DNA of 48,872 nucleotides from Clostridium sp. Its GTDB lineage: Bacteria > Bacillota > Clostridia > Lachnospirales > Lachnospiraceae. The notes beneath the pieces were generated by a model. The model had not been told where the DNA came from, did no database searches, and saw only the letters and a list, made by a program, of their open reading frames with translations. The translations under genes and the position numbers were made by a program. Position 1 is the stretch's first letter. Every line of letters starts with the position of its first letter. The DNA lies in NCBI GenBank assembly GCA_023664325.1, contig JAMPFS010000023.1:1-48872 (forward strand), given 5' to 3'. Shown here in pieces: positions 40,764 to 48,872 of this stretch.

Positions 40764-42908
40764 ATGGATATTGCAAAAGTGATAGCGTCCGAATTAAGCG
40801 TTAAGGCAGGACAGGTAGAGGCAGCAATTAAGCTGATTGATGAAGGTTCGACCATACCGTTTATTGCCCGATACCGTAAAGAGGTAACGGGTTCATTGAA
40901 TGATGAAGTGCTGCGGAATCTATACGAACGGTTGAATTATCTGCGCAATTTGGAAGAACGAAAGGGAACGGTAATTGAGAGCATCCGTGAACAGGAAAAA
41001 TTGACGCCGGATTTAGAGAGGCAGATTCTGGATGCCATGACGCTGGTTGCAGTGGAGGATTTGTATCGTCCGTATAAACAAAAGAGAAGAACAAGGGCGA
41101 CTATCGCAAAAGAAAAAGGTTTAGAAGGTCTTGCCAATATTATTTATTTGCAGATGACGGATAATCCGATTGAAAAGGAAGCAGAGGCATTTCTTTCCGA
41201 AGAAAAGGAAGTTTGTTCGGTGGCAGATGCAATTGCGGGAGCGTTGGATATTATTGCAGAGAATATTTCTGATCAGGCAGAGTATAGAACCTATATCAGG
41301 GATCTTACTTCAAAGGAAGGCAAGCTCATTACAACGGCAAAAGATTCGGAGGCAAAATCGGTTTATGAGATGTATTACGACTTTGAAGAGCCTATTTGTA
41401 AAGCGGCGGGATATCGTGTGCTTGCAATCAACCGTGGTGAGAAAGAAAAGTTTATAACGGTTAAAATTGCGGCTCCGGAAGAGAAAATTTTAGGATACCT
41501 GGAAAGACAGGTTATAGGGAGGGAAAATCCAAATACCACGCCACTCTTAAAGACTGCTGTGGAGGACAGTTATAAACGTTTGATTGCAGGCGCTATAGAG
41601 AGGGAGATTCGCAGCGCGTTGACAGAGAAAGCAGAGGATGGAGCGATTTCCGTATTTGGTAAGAATTTAACACAGCTTTTGATGCAGCCGCCAATTACCG
41701 GGCAGGTTGTGCTTGGCTGGGATCCGGCATTCCGCACGGGATGTAAGCTTGCGGTAGTAGATACAACAGGGAAAGTATTAGATACAGTCGTTGTATATCC
41801 GACAGAACCTCAGAAAAAGATTGCGGAGGCAAAACGGATTGTCCACAATATGATAAAAAAATACAAAGTTACCCTGATTTCGGTTGGCAATGGCACCGCT
41901 TCCCGTGAATCCGAGCAGGTTATTGTGGAACTGCTTAAGGAAATCCCGGAGAAGGTGCAATATATTATTGTCAATGAGGCGGGTGCCTCTGTGTACTCAG
42001 CGAGCAAACTGGCAACGGAAGAATTTCCAAATTTTGATGTAGGGCAGAGAAGCGCGGCATCCATTGCCAGAAGACTACAGGATCCATTGGCGGAGCTTGT
42101 AAAGATTGATCCGAAATCCATTGGCGTGGGACAATATCAGCATGATATGAATCAGAAGAAGTTAGGGGATGCGTTGACCGGAGTGGTCGAGGATTGTGTG
42201 AACAAGGTGGGTGTGGATTTAAACACGGCATCCGCATCACTGCTTGAATATGTATCAGGCATCACAAAGGTGATTGCAAAAAATATTGTTGCATACCGGG
42301 AGGAGCATGGACGATTTACGAACCGCAGGCAGCTTTTAAAGGTTGCAAAATTAGGGCCAAAGGCATTTGAACAGTGCGCGGGGTTTATGAGGATTCAAAA
42401 TGGTGAAAATCCCTTAGATGCAACCAGTGTGCATCCGGAAAGTTATGAGGCTGCGACAAAGTTACTTACAAAACTGGGATATTCACTAGAGGATATTACA
42501 AGCCAGGGATTGATTGGTCTGTCCATGCTTGCAGGGAACCGCAGGCAGTTAGCCTCTGAATTAGGGATTGGTGAAGTAACGCTTGATGATATGATTAAGG
42601 AATTGGAAAAGCCGGCAAGAGATCCCCGCGATGAGATGCCAAAACCGATTCTCAGGACGGATGTACTGAATATGGAAGATTTGACAGAGGGTATGGTATT
42701 AAAGGGTACTGTGCGCAATGTGATTGATTTTGGAGTTTTTGTGGATATTGGAGTTCATCAGGATGGTCTGGTACACATTTCACAGATTACCAATAAGAAA
42801 TTTGTCAAGCATCCGCTTGAAGTGGTCAGTGTTGGTGATATTGTAGAGGTCAGGGTGTTAAGTGTTGATTTGGAACGCAAACGGATACAGTTGTCTATGA
42901 TTCTTTAA
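40764..42908 (+). CDS. tex: Tex-like RNA-binding transcription accessory protein
   Basis: This 714-residue protein has the Tex layout: an N-terminal helical region, a YqgF-like RNase H fold (about 310-440, starting 'VVLGWDPAFRTGCKLAVVDTTGKVLDTVVVYPTEPQ'), helix-hairpin-helix motifs (about 480-545, 'EYVSGITKVIAKNIVAYREEHGRFTNRRQLLKVAKLGPKAFEQCAGFMRI'), and a C-terminal S1 domain (about 640-714, 'GMVLKGTVRNVIDFGVFVDIGVHQDGLVHISQI'). It binds nucleic acid and is linked to transcription in Bordetella and pneumococci. The length is normal. AGAGGT precedes the ATG by about 10 bases. Confidence 0.95.
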   Translation: MDIAKVIASELSVKAGQVEAAIKLIDEGSTIPFIARYRKEVTGSLNDEVLRNLYERLNYLRNLEERKGTVIESIREQEKLTPDLERQILDAMTLVAVEDLYRPYKQKRRTRATIAKEKGLEGLANIIYLQMTDNPIEKEAEAFLSEEKEVCSVADAIAGALDIIAENISDQAEYRTYIRDLTSKEGKLITTAKDSEAKSVYEMYYDFEEPICKAAGYRVLAINRGEKEKFITVKIAAPEEKILGYLERQVIGRENPNTTPLLKTAVEDSYKRLIAGAIEREIRSALTEKAEDGAISVFGKNLTQLLMQPPITGQVVLGWDPAFRTGCKLAVVDTTGKVLDTVVVYPTEPQKKIAEAKRIVHNMIKKYKVTLISVGNGTASRESEQVIVELLKEIPEKVQYIIVNEAGASVYSASKLATEEFPNFDVGQRSAASIARRLQDPLAELVKIDPKSIGVGQYQHDMNQKKLGDALTGVVEDCVNKVGVDLNTASASLLEYVSGITKVIAKNIVAYREEHGRFTNRRQLLKVAKLGPKAFEQCAGFMRIQNGENPLDATSVHPESYEAATKLLTKLGYSLEDITSQGLIGLSMLAGNRRQLASELGIGEVTLDDMIKELEKPARDPRDEMPKPILRTDVLNMEDLTEGMVLKGTVRNVIDFGVFVDIGVHQDGLVHISQITNKKFVKHPLEVVSVGDIVEVRVLSVDLERKRIQLSMIL

Positions 42909-42941
42909 AGGTGTTTATTATTATATATGATGGAGTGTGCT

Positions 42942-43478
42942 ATGGAAGAGAAAAAAGTATCATTTTCAGTGCAGATGACGGTTAAGGAATTATATCGTTT
43001 TATTATGTACCATGCATATCATAAATTTTCGGGTGTGCTTGGAATTATATTGTCCATTGCAGCCTGTATTGTTTTGGCTGTATCTTATGGACAACTGGGA
43101 GAACAGACCAGGGCGGTTTTGATTTTAGTGGCGGTTTGGTTCGTGATTGTGGATCCTATCCTTTTGTATTTTCGGGCAAGGGGTCAGGTCAAACGGAATA
43201 AGGCATATAAACAGCCTTTGACTTATGCTGCGGATAACATGGGCATTACGATTTCGCAGGGCGAACAGCGCCAGACCGTGGAATGGAAGCAGTTTCTTAA
43301 GATTGTAGAGACCAAACAGCAGTTTCTTGTATATAGCAATCCAATGTATGCATTTATCTTCCCCAAATCAGAATTAGGAGAAGAATGTGCCGGAGAATTG
43401 AGGAAACTGATACTGGAAGGCGCAGTAAATACCCGCATCCAGCTTAAAGGATTGTTAAAAAACGGCAGTGATAAATGA
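42942..43478 (+). CDS. YcxB-like membrane protein
   Basis: This 178-residue protein starts with a soluble N-terminus ('MEEKKVSFSVQMTVKELYRFIMYHAY'), followed by two membrane helices (about 37-55 and 60-80) and a C-terminal cytosolic beta domain ('GITISQGEQRQTVEWKQFLKIVETKQQFLVYSNPMYAFIFPKSEL'). That beta domain is the YcxB-like pattern. The function of the family is not known. The ATG at 42942 has GGAG 9 bases before it; an in-frame ATG at 42927 is also possible. It lies between tex and tsaE and may be co-transcribed with them. Confidence 0.75.
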   Translation: MEEKKVSFSVQMTVKELYRFIMYHAYHKFSGVLGIILSIAACIVLAVSYGQLGEQTRAVLILVAVWFVIVDPILLYFRARGQVKRNKAYKQPLTYAADNMGITISQGEQRQTVEWKQFLKIVETKQQFLVYSNPMYAFIFPKSELGEECAGELRKLILEGAVNTRIQLKGLLKNGSDK

Positions 43479-43512
43479 TGTATTTGTTATTAGAATAGAC
43501 GGAGATCTGGAT

Positions 43513-43938
43513 ATGGTATATGAGAGTTTTAAACCGGAGGATACCTTTCAAATTGCATGCCAAATGGGAAGGGAAGCGCAGAAAGGTCAGGTAGTATGTT
43601 TAAATGGTGATTTAGGTGTGGGGAAGACCCTATTTTCACAGGGGTTTGCAAAGGGATTAGACATTGAGGAAAGCGTGAGCAGTCCAACCTTTACCATTGT
43701 TCAGCAATATGATGAGGGAAGGCTTACATTATACCATTTTGATGTATACCGGATTGAGGATCCAGAAGAAATGGAAGAAATCGGTTTTGCTGATATGATA
43801 TACGGCGAGGGCGTATGTTTGATTGAATGGGCAAAGCACATAGCTGATATTTTGCCGGAACATTTTTGGCAGGTTACAATCGAGAAGGATATGGAGAAAG
43901 GATTTGACTACAGACGGATTGATGTGAAGCGTGTTTGA
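43513..43938 (+). CDS. tsaE: tRNA t6A biosynthesis ATPase TsaE
   Basis: This 141-residue protein is the P-loop ATPase of the bacterial TsaB-TsaD-TsaE complex, which makes N6-threonylcarbamoyladenosine at tRNA position 37. Walker A is GDLGVGKT at residues 32-39; a switch-like 'SSPTFTIVQQYDEGRLTLYHFDVYRIEDPEE' follows, and the C-terminal 'EWAKHI' is the conserved tsaE ending. The ATG at 43513 has GGAGAT 6 bases upstream; an earlier GTG at 43468 overlaps the previous gene and lacks a site. tsaB follows after 20 bases. Confidence 0.95.
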   Translation: MVYESFKPEDTFQIACQMGREAQKGQVVCLNGDLGVGKTLFSQGFAKGLDIEESVSSPTFTIVQQYDEGRLTLYHFDVYRIEDPEEMEEIGFADMIYGEGVCLIEWAKHIADILPEHFWQVTIEKDMEKGFDYRRIDVKRV

Positions 43939-43958
43939 TGGATGGAAGGGATAAGAGG

Positions 43959-44669
43959 ATGAAAGTTTTAGCGTTAGACAGTTCAGGACTTGTTGCTTCA
44001 GTGGCAGTGGTCGAGGATGATAATCTGGTTGCAGAATATACTGTAAATTATAAAAAAACACATTCCCAGACGTTGCTTCCAATGTTGGATGAAATTGTGA
44101 AGATGACAGAAACCAGGTTAGAGGATGTGGATGCAATTGCAGTGGCAGCGGGCCCGGGTTCTTTTACAGGGCTTAGAATCGGTTCTGCCACAGCGAAGGG
44201 GTTGGGGCTGGCGCTTGGTAAACCGATTATCGGTATTCCGACAGTAGAAGGTCTGGCAATGAATTTGTATGGTACAAAGGCATTGGTTTGCCCGTTAATG
44301 GATGCACGGAGAAATCAGGTTTATACAGGGATTTACGGTTTTTCGGATGGACACATGGAGATTGTGAAGGAGCAGGTTGCTGTCGGGATTGAAGAAATCA
44401 TAGAGGCGTTGAACCTCATTGGAAAAGAAGTGGTTTTTTTGGGAGATGGCGTGCCGGTATACAAACAGGTTGTGGAGGATAAGATCTGTGTGCCATATTC
44501 TTTTGCACCGGCACATGTGAACAAACAGCGGGCCGCCGCTATTGCAGTCCGCGCGTTGGATTACTGGAATGCCGGGATCCGGGGCAAAACTGCTGCGGAA
44601 TTTGAACCGGTATATTTACGACTGTCGCAGGCAGAACGGGAACGGAAGGAAAATGAAGAAAAAACGTAA
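43959..44669 (+). CDS. tsaB: tRNA t6A biosynthesis protein TsaB
   Basis: This 236-residue ASKHA-fold protein is the scaffold partner of TsaD in t6A synthesis. The N-terminal MKVLALDSSGLVASVAVV and the 'AVAAGPGSFTGLRIGSATAKGLGLALGKPIIGIPTVEGLAMN' segment are family signatures. The metal and catalytic residues of TsaD are absent, as expected for TsaB. I use the ATG at 43959; the frame opens at 43935 over the tsaE stop but without a site. rimI begins inside its last codons. Confidence 0.94.
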   Translation: MKVLALDSSGLVASVAVVEDDNLVAEYTVNYKKTHSQTLLPMLDEIVKMTETRLEDVDAIAVAAGPGSFTGLRIGSATAKGLGLALGKPIIGIPTVEGLAMNLYGTKALVCPLMDARRNQVYTGIYGFSDGHMEIVKEQVAVGIEEIIEALNLIGKEVVFLGDGVPVYKQVVEDKICVPYSFAPAHVNKQRAAAIAVRALDYWNAGIRGKTAAEFEPVYLRLSQAERERKENEEKT

Positions 44670-45120
44670 GACTTGTGAAGTGGAGCTTTTGCCGCTTACA
44701 TCAGAGTTTTGTGAGCCGGTCTACGGGATTGCAGCCCAAAGCCTGCCGGAACACTGGTCGCTGCAAAGCGTGAGGGATATCTTATTATATGACAACAATA
44801 TTTTCTATGTTGCAATGCACAAGGAGACCAACTTGGTGGTGGGATTTGCCGGGATTATGACGATTGTGGATGAGGCGGAGCTGTTAAATATTGCAGTGCT
44901 GCCGGAATACAGGGAAAACGGCATTGCCCAGATGTTGTTGGAGCGAATGTTTGAAAAGGCAGAGGAACATGGGGCAGGAAGAATGTTGCTTGAGGTTCGC
45001 AAAAGCAACCATCCTGCAAGGCATTTGTATGAGAAAAATGGATTTACACCATTTGCAGAGAGAAAAGGATACTATAACCATCCAAAGGAAGATGCGGTGC
45101 TCATGGAAAAAAGGTTATAG
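44653..45120 (+). CDS. rimI: GNAT acetyltransferase, RimI-like
   Basis: This 155-residue protein is a GNAT-fold N-acetyltransferase. The acetyl-CoA loop is 'LNIAVLPEYRENGIAQMLLERMF' (Q/R-x-x-G-x-A form), and the C-terminal 'RHLYEKNGFTPFAERKGYYNHPKEDAVLMEKRL' is typical of RimI, which acetylates the N-terminus of ribosomal protein S18. Its position directly after tsaB is normal for rimI. The ATG at 44653 overlaps the tsaB end by 17 bases; GGAAGGAAA lies upstream. A longer upstream frame is not used. Confidence 0.92.
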   Translation: MKKKRKTCEVELLPLTSEFCEPVYGIAAQSLPEHWSLQSVRDILLYDNNIFYVAMHKETNLVVGFAGIMTIVDEAELLNIAVLPEYRENGIAQMLLERMFEKAEEHGAGRMLLEVRKSNHPARHLYEKNGFTPFAERKGYYNHPKEDAVLMEKRL

Positions 45121-45233
45121 ATACTGTTTGGGCAAAAGGGTATTGTGTGACAACCTATATATTACCACTGGATTTTATAATGGGATTAAGTTAACATAAT
45201 GTTATATATTTCATAGGAATAACGGAGGTAATT

Positions 45234-45449
45234 ATGGAAACGATCAGATGCAATTGTTGTGGTAAGGTACTGAAGATTGAAAAAAATGCTGTGTGCGAGG
45301 ATTTTGTCCGCATCAAAAAATCATGGGGATATTTTTCAAAAAAGGATGGAATTACCCAGGAATTTGTTTTGTGCGAGCAGTGTGTGGAAAAGTTGGTTGC
45401 CGGGTTTACGGTGCCAATTGAGGAATATGAGACAAGAGAGATGTTGTAG
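45234..45449 (+). CDS. Small zinc-ribbon-like protein of unknown function
   Basis: This 71-residue protein has two cysteine pairs, C-N-C-C-G near residues 6-9 and C-E-Q-C near 47-50, separated by a 37-residue spacer that looks like beta strands. This fits a single zinc-ribbon or rubredoxin-like knuckle; the rest is charged. It has a good ACGGAGG site and lies 22 bases before rnz. Similar short proteins occur in Lachnospiraceae, but I cannot name a function. It may bind RNA or a partner. Confidence 0.7.
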   Translation: METIRCNCCGKVLKIEKNAVCEDFVRIKKSWGYFSKKDGITQEFVLCEQCVEKLVAGFTVPIEEYETREML

Positions 45450-45471
45450 GTAGTAGGGAAAGAGGGATGAA

Positions 45472-46380
45472 ATGATAGATGTATGTTTGCTTGGAACAGG
45501 GGGGATGATGCCCTTGCCGCACCGTGCGCTGACATCGTTAATGCTGCGGTATAACGGTATGAATGTATTAGTGGATTGTGGTGAGGGAACCCAGGTGTCT
45601 ATCAGACAGCAGGGTTGGAGTGTAAAACCGATTGATGTGATTTGTTTTACACATTTCCATGCAGACCATATCAGCGGATTACCGGGTCTGCTTCTGACAC
45701 TGGGAAACGCAGAACGGACAGAACCGGTCACCATGATTGGCCCGAAGCGTTTAGAAAAGGTTGTGAATGCGCTGAGAATCATTGCTCCCGAGCTTCCGTT
45801 TCCAATTCGTTTTATTGAACTGGAAGAGGAGGAGGAGAGTTTTACATTTAACGGATTAAAGATTCATGCATTCCGGGTGAATCATAATATAACCTGTTAT
45901 GGATACAGCTTTGAGTTGGAACGGGCTGGCAAATTCGATTTAGAGAGAGCGAAGCTTGCTAATATTCCGATGCAATATTGGAGCCGCCTGCAAAAAGGTG
46001 AAAAGATTGAAACAGCAGAGAGTGTGTATACAGCGGACATGGTTTTAGGGCCTGCCCGTAAGGGAATCAAGCTGACATATTGCACGGACTCCCGTCCGAC
46101 CAAAAGAATTGTTGAAAATGCGAGGGATTCTGACTTATTTATATGTGAGGGAATGTACGGCGAAGATGGCAGGGAGATGAAAGCAAAAGAATATAAACAT
46201 ATGACTTTCTACGAAGCGGCGCAGATGGCGGTGGAGGCAGAGGTAAAAGAAATGTGGCTGACACATTATTCGCCGTCTCTGATACGCCCGCAGGAATATG
46301 AGGAGAAAGTAAGGTTGATTTTCCCTAATACGGTTATTTCAAAAGACCGCCGAACCAAAACCTTACTATTTGAAGAGTAA
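45472..46380 (+). CDS. rnz: Ribonuclease Z (tRNA 3' processing)
   Basis: This 302-residue metallo-beta-lactamase-fold enzyme trims tRNA 3' ends. The metal site HFHADH is at residues 61-66, followed by 'ISGLPGLLLTLGNAERTEPVTMIGPK', 'TYCTDSRPTK' and the final His in 'WLTHYSPS'. The opening 'LLGTGGMMPLPHR' is the standard RNase Z start. Length and motif order are normal for the short form. AGAGGG lies 5 bases before the ATG. tRNA genes here lack an encoded CCA, in line with a need for RNase Z. Confidence 0.95.
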   Translation: MIDVCLLGTGGMMPLPHRALTSLMLRYNGMNVLVDCGEGTQVSIRQQGWSVKPIDVICFTHFHADHISGLPGLLLTLGNAERTEPVTMIGPKRLEKVVNALRIIAPELPFPIRFIELEEEEESFTFNGLKIHAFRVNHNITCYGYSFELERAGKFDLERAKLANIPMQYWSRLQKGEKIETAESVYTADMVLGPARKGIKLTYCTDSRPTKRIVENARDSDLFICEGMYGEDGREMKAKEYKHMTFYEAAQMAVEAEVKEMWLTHYSPSLIRPQEYEEKVRLIFPNTVISKDRRTKTLLFEE

Positions 46381-46433
46381 CGAAAAAATAGCTGCAAGCA
46401 GATGGAAAAAAGCGCGTAAAGGAGTGGGTTTGA

Positions 46434-47030
46434 ATGAAAAAGATGAAAACAAAAGGTTTTATAACAGTGGTTTTGATACTGCTGGTTGTGGGATTGGGAT
46501 ATTATACCTACTTGATTAACCAGAACAGGAGGCAGAAAAATACAACAACTAAGACAGAGGTCGAGCAATTGTTGGAATATGACTTTGAGGGAAATTATCC
46601 CAAAACAGTAAGGGAGACTGTGAAGTTACATTGCAAATATCTGAAAAATGCCTATGGTTTAAAATTTGGCGAGGAACAGCTTGCAACTGCAAATTCAAAT
46701 ATGAGAAACCTGTATGACGAGGAACTGTTGGCACATAATTCCGAAGGACAGCAGTTTGAAGAGTTAAAAAAAGAAATTTCCTTATATAATGATAAGAAAC
46801 AAAAATTTATCAGCTATTCCCTGGAGGAAGCCAGTCAGATTGAGTATAACACAGAAGACGGAACGGATTACGCAAAGACGACAGTAACACTTAATATCAC
46901 AGTCGGCACGGCGCCGGTCTATGTTGAACAGGAATATCTGCTTCGCAAAGACGAAAGCGGCAGATGGAAAATATTGGGCTGGCAGGCATTGAAGTCAGAT
47001 GCAGATAAAAATGAAGGGAATGTTGAGTAG
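46434..47030 (+). CDS. Membrane-anchored protein of unknown function
   Basis: This 198-residue protein has a single N-terminal membrane helix (about residues 7-28, 'GFITVVLILLVVGLGYYTYLI') and an extracellular domain that is mostly helical at first and ends in a beta-rich segment ('TTVTLNITVGTAPVYVEQEYLLRKDESGRWKILGWQALK'). The latter resembles the NTF2-like fold seen in many small anchored proteins of Lachnospiraceae; it may correspond to one of the unnamed DUF families. It overlaps the tsaD start by one base, so it is co-transcribed with tsaD. No function is inferred. Confidence 0.75.
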   Translation: MKKMKTKGFITVVLILLVVGLGYYTYLINQNRRQKNTTTKTEVEQLLEYDFEGNYPKTVRETVKLHCKYLKNAYGLKFGEEQLATANSNMRNLYDEELLAHNSEGQQFEELKKEISLYNDKKQKFISYSLEEASQIEYNTEDGTDYAKTTVTLNITVGTAPVYVEQEYLLRKDESGRWKILGWQALKSDADKNEGNVE

Positions 47031-48055
47031 TGGATAAGGATACATATATACTGGCTATTGAGTCATCATGCGATGAAACAGCAGCGGCAGTTATAAAAAA
47101 TGGACGGCATGTCTGCTCCAATGTGATTTATTCTCAGATTGAATTGCACAAATTGTATGGCGGCGTGGTTCCGGAGATTGCATCGAGAAAACATATAGAA
47201 AAGATAAACCAGGTAATAGAGCAGGCATTTTTAGAGGCGCAAATGTCTTTGCAGGAAATGGATGCGATTGCAGTAACCTATGGCCCCGGGTTGGTGGGAG
47301 CGCTGCTGGTTGGTGTGGCGGAGGCAAAGGCAATTGCATATGCCGCCAAAAAACCATTAGTCGGTGTACACCATATTGAGGGGCATATTGCGGCAAATTA
47401 TATAGAACATCCTGATTTGGAGCCACCGTTTCTGTGTCTGGTGGTCTCGGGAGGACACACGCATTTAGTGCGGGTAAATGATTATGACAGCTTTGAAATT
47501 ATAGGAAAGACGAGAGATGATGCGGCTGGGGAAGCATTTGATAAGGTTGCCCGGGCAATTGGTCTTGGCTATCCGGGAGGACCGAAAGTTGATTGGCTCG
47601 CACGGGAAGGAAACAGAGAAGCCATTGTATTTCCGAGAGCAAAAGTAGAGGGAAATCCATATGATTTTAGTTTTAGTGGGTTGAAGTCGGCAGTTCTCAA
47701 TTATCTGAATCAGTGCGAAATGAAGCAAATTGAGGTAAACCGGGCAGATGTAGCGGCATCTTTTCAGTATGCGGTGGTTGATGTGTTGACAAACCATGCG
47801 ATTACAGCAGCAAAGGAATTGGGAATGAATAAGCTTGCCGTTGCCGGTGGTGTTGCATCAAATTCTTCGTTGCGAGAAAATTTAATGGCGGCTTGTGAGG
47901 AGGAAAATTTGCAATTTTATTATCCATCTCCAATCTATTGCACAGATAATGCAGCGATGATTGGTGTGGCGGGATATTATGCATATCAAAAAGGGGTGCG
48001 TCACGGTCTTGATTTGAATGCAATACCGAATCTTAAGATTGGGCAGCGTATGTAG
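47030..48055 (+). CDS. tsaD: tRNA N6-adenosine threonylcarbamoyltransferase TsaD
   Basis: This 341-residue enzyme transfers the threonylcarbamoyl group to A37 of tRNAs that read ANN codons. It has the N-terminal ESSCDETAAA, the metal-binding HIEGH (His 115 and His 119), the 'VVSGGHTHL' loop and the late 'GGVASNSSLRENL' and 'YCTDNAAMIGVAGYYAYQKG' segments. It starts at a GTG at 47030 whose G is the last base of the previous stop codon. Together with tsaE and tsaB in this window it gives three of the four t6A enzymes; tsaC is not here. Confidence 0.97.
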   Translation: MDKDTYILAIESSCDETAAAVIKNGRHVCSNVIYSQIELHKLYGGVVPEIASRKHIEKINQVIEQAFLEAQMSLQEMDAIAVTYGPGLVGALLVGVAEAKAIAYAAKKPLVGVHHIEGHIAANYIEHPDLEPPFLCLVVSGGHTHLVRVNDYDSFEIIGKTRDDAAGEAFDKVARAIGLGYPGGPKVDWLAREGNREAIVFPRAKVEGNPYDFSFSGLKSAVLNYLNQCEMKQIEVNRADVAASFQYAVVDVLTNHAITAAKELGMNKLAVAGGVASNSSLRENLMAACEEENLQFYYPSPIYCTDNAAMIGVAGYYAYQKGVRHGLDLNAIPNLKIGQRM

Positions 48056-48063
48056 GAGGAATT

Positions 48064-48786
48064 ATGAAACATGTTACGGGAATTGTTTTGGCGGCAGGAA
48101 AGGGCAGCAGAATGCATTTGGAAACACCAAAGCAATTTTTAATGGTAGATGAAAAACCGTTACTCTATTATTCGTTGAAGGCGTTTGAAGAAAGCCCTGT
48201 GGATGATATTGTAGTGGTGACAAATGAAGAGTATGTGGAATTTTGTCTGCGGGATATTATCGAAAAATACCACATCACAAAAGCCGGAAAAGTTGTAGCA
48301 GGAGGATCCGAACGTTACTGGTCTGTGTGGAATGGTTTAGTGGAGTGCGGAGAAACAGATTATGTTCTGATTCATGATGCGGCACGTCCATGTCTGACTG
48401 TAAAGATGATTCAGGATTCGATTTTGAAAGTAGAGGAATGTGGGGCATGTACGGTGGGCGTTCCTGTGAAGGATACCATTAAAATAGTGAATGAGCAACA
48501 GGAGGGAATTGACACTCCGCCTAGAGAATTTTTGTGGCAGATACAGACTCCCCAGAGTTTTCTGTATGATGATCTTGTTGCAGCATATAAGAAAATGAAG
48601 TGTTCCGAAGACAGGGATATTACAGATGACACAATGATAATAGAATGTTATCTGGGTAAAAAAACAAGCGTGATAATGGGAAGTTATTGTAACATAAAAG
48701 TGACGACACCAGAGGACTTATCGGTGGTGGAAATTTTTTTGAAAAAAATGAAAAAAGTTGTTGACACAGATGAAAGTTGGTGCTAA
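48064..48786 (+). CDS. ispD: 2-C-methyl-D-erythritol 4-phosphate cytidylyltransferase
   Basis: This 240-residue enzyme of the MEP (non-mevalonate) isoprenoid pathway joins CTP to methylerythritol phosphate. The N-terminal 'VLAAGKGSRMHLETPKQFLMVDEKPLL' carries the nucleotide-binding and Lys/Arg residues, and 'HDAARP', 'VPVKDTIK', 'WQIQTPQSF' and the final 'ITTPEDLSV'-like segment are family features. It starts behind AGGAGG, 8 bases after tsaD. The end of the gene holds the promoter of the next tRNA. CDP-ribitol-forming TarI is a similar enzyme and cannot be fully excluded. Confidence 0.9.
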   Translation: MKHVTGIVLAAGKGSRMHLETPKQFLMVDEKPLLYYSLKAFEESPVDDIVVVTNEEYVEFCLRDIIEKYHITKAGKVVAGGSERYWSVWNGLVECGETDYVLIHDAARPCLTVKMIQDSILKVEECGACTVGVPVKDTIKIVNEQQEGIDTPPREFLWQIQTPQSFLYDDLVAAYKKMKCSEDRDITDDTMIIECYLGKKTSVIMGSYCNIKVTTPEDLSVVEIFLKKMKKVVDTDESWC

Positions 48787-48789
48787 TAT
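48761..48789 (+). promoter_or_regulatory. Promoter for tRNA-Ser, overlapping the ispD end
   Basis: TTGACA (48761-48766) and TAATAT (48784-48789) are 17 bases apart. The -35 lies within the last ispD codons and the -10 spans its stop. The tRNA begins 39 bases later. Confidence 0.7.
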
Positions 48790-48828
48790 AGTCAATGTCG
48801 CTGACGAAAAGAATTGGGTCAGAAACAC

Positions 48829-48872
48829 GGAGAGGTATCGAAGTGGTCATAACGAGGCGGTCTTGAAAACCG
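48829..48872 (+). tRNA. tRNA-Ser (anticodon TGA), cut by window end
   Basis: GGAGAGGTATCGAAGTGGTC matches the 5' half of a class II tRNA-Ser. The D-arm is followed by an anticodon arm with the loop CTTGAAA (anticodon TGA, reads UCA). The rest, including the long variable arm, lies outside the window. Confidence 0.88.

Noticed and set aside
1..48872. CRISPR arrays, prophage or toxin-antitoxin modules
   Set aside because: No regularly spaced short repeats, phage structural genes or small paired toxin-antitoxin frames were seen. Most genes are housekeeping, transport or envelope functions.

Overview
The window looks like a chromosomal segment of a low-to-moderate GC, Gram-positive gut-type Clostridium relative, most likely a member of the Lachnospiraceae. 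This is an inference from gene content and style: strong AGGAGG-type ribosome binding sites, several well-supported GTG and TTG starts, a long-form ribosome hibernation factor, a 44-residue Cys-rich protein next to FeoB, an acyl-ACP thioesterase, a YjfB-like peptide, and lipoproteins with Gram-positive lipoboxes. Almost every gene is on the + strand, as expected for a leading-strand segment. The exceptions are tRNA-Gln and one PD-(D/E)XK nuclease/transposase-family gene.

Layout. 1-3000: ferrous iron uptake (feoA, feoA, feoB, Cys-rich small protein). 3200-6800: carbohydrate-type ABC importer (lipoprotein plus two permeases, no ATPase), with a strong hairpin between the binding protein and permease genes. 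6930-10815: PrsA-like lipoprotein, DUF624 membrane protein and an ABC exporter. 10887-19063: ClC transporter, then a MoxR / DUF58 / transglutaminase / GH3 / WYL-regulator run that looks like one envelope-related transcription unit. 19088-21000: tRNA-Gln and a nuclease gene framed by two copies of a ~90-100 bp direct repeat. 21053-28535: lipid and housekeeping genes, a NatA-like ATPase with a NatB-CPBP protease fusion, a polysaccharide deacetylase, a TetR regulator and a lipase-like hydrolase. 28589-31938: YjfB-like peptide, SH3-NlpC/P60 peptidoglycan hydrolase and a secreted beta-helix protein. 31939-32568: gene-free, with a dense DnaA-box cluster and a probable structured leader RNA. 32569-48786: hpf, secA, prfB (with its programmed frameshift), a lone cheW, hom, lysC, dCMP deaminase, tex, and the tsaE-tsaB-rimI...tsaD cluster for tRNA t6A modification with rnz and ispD. 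The window ends inside a tRNA-Ser gene.

The parts best worth a second look are: (i) eight DnaA-box-like 9-mers within 160 bp at 32045-32204, away from any dnaA/dnaN genes, next to the hpf leader RNA; (ii) the direct repeats flanking the nuclease gene; (iii) a dispersed intergenic inverted-repeat family with two full and two partial copies; (iv) a GH3 enzyme whose catalytic-dyad Asp appears to be Asn; and (v) a consensus promoter with a perfect palindrome over its -10 box upstream of the NlpC/P60 gene. No CRISPR array, prophage or recognised anti-phage defence island was seen. All functional calls come from reading motifs by eye; no database search was run.
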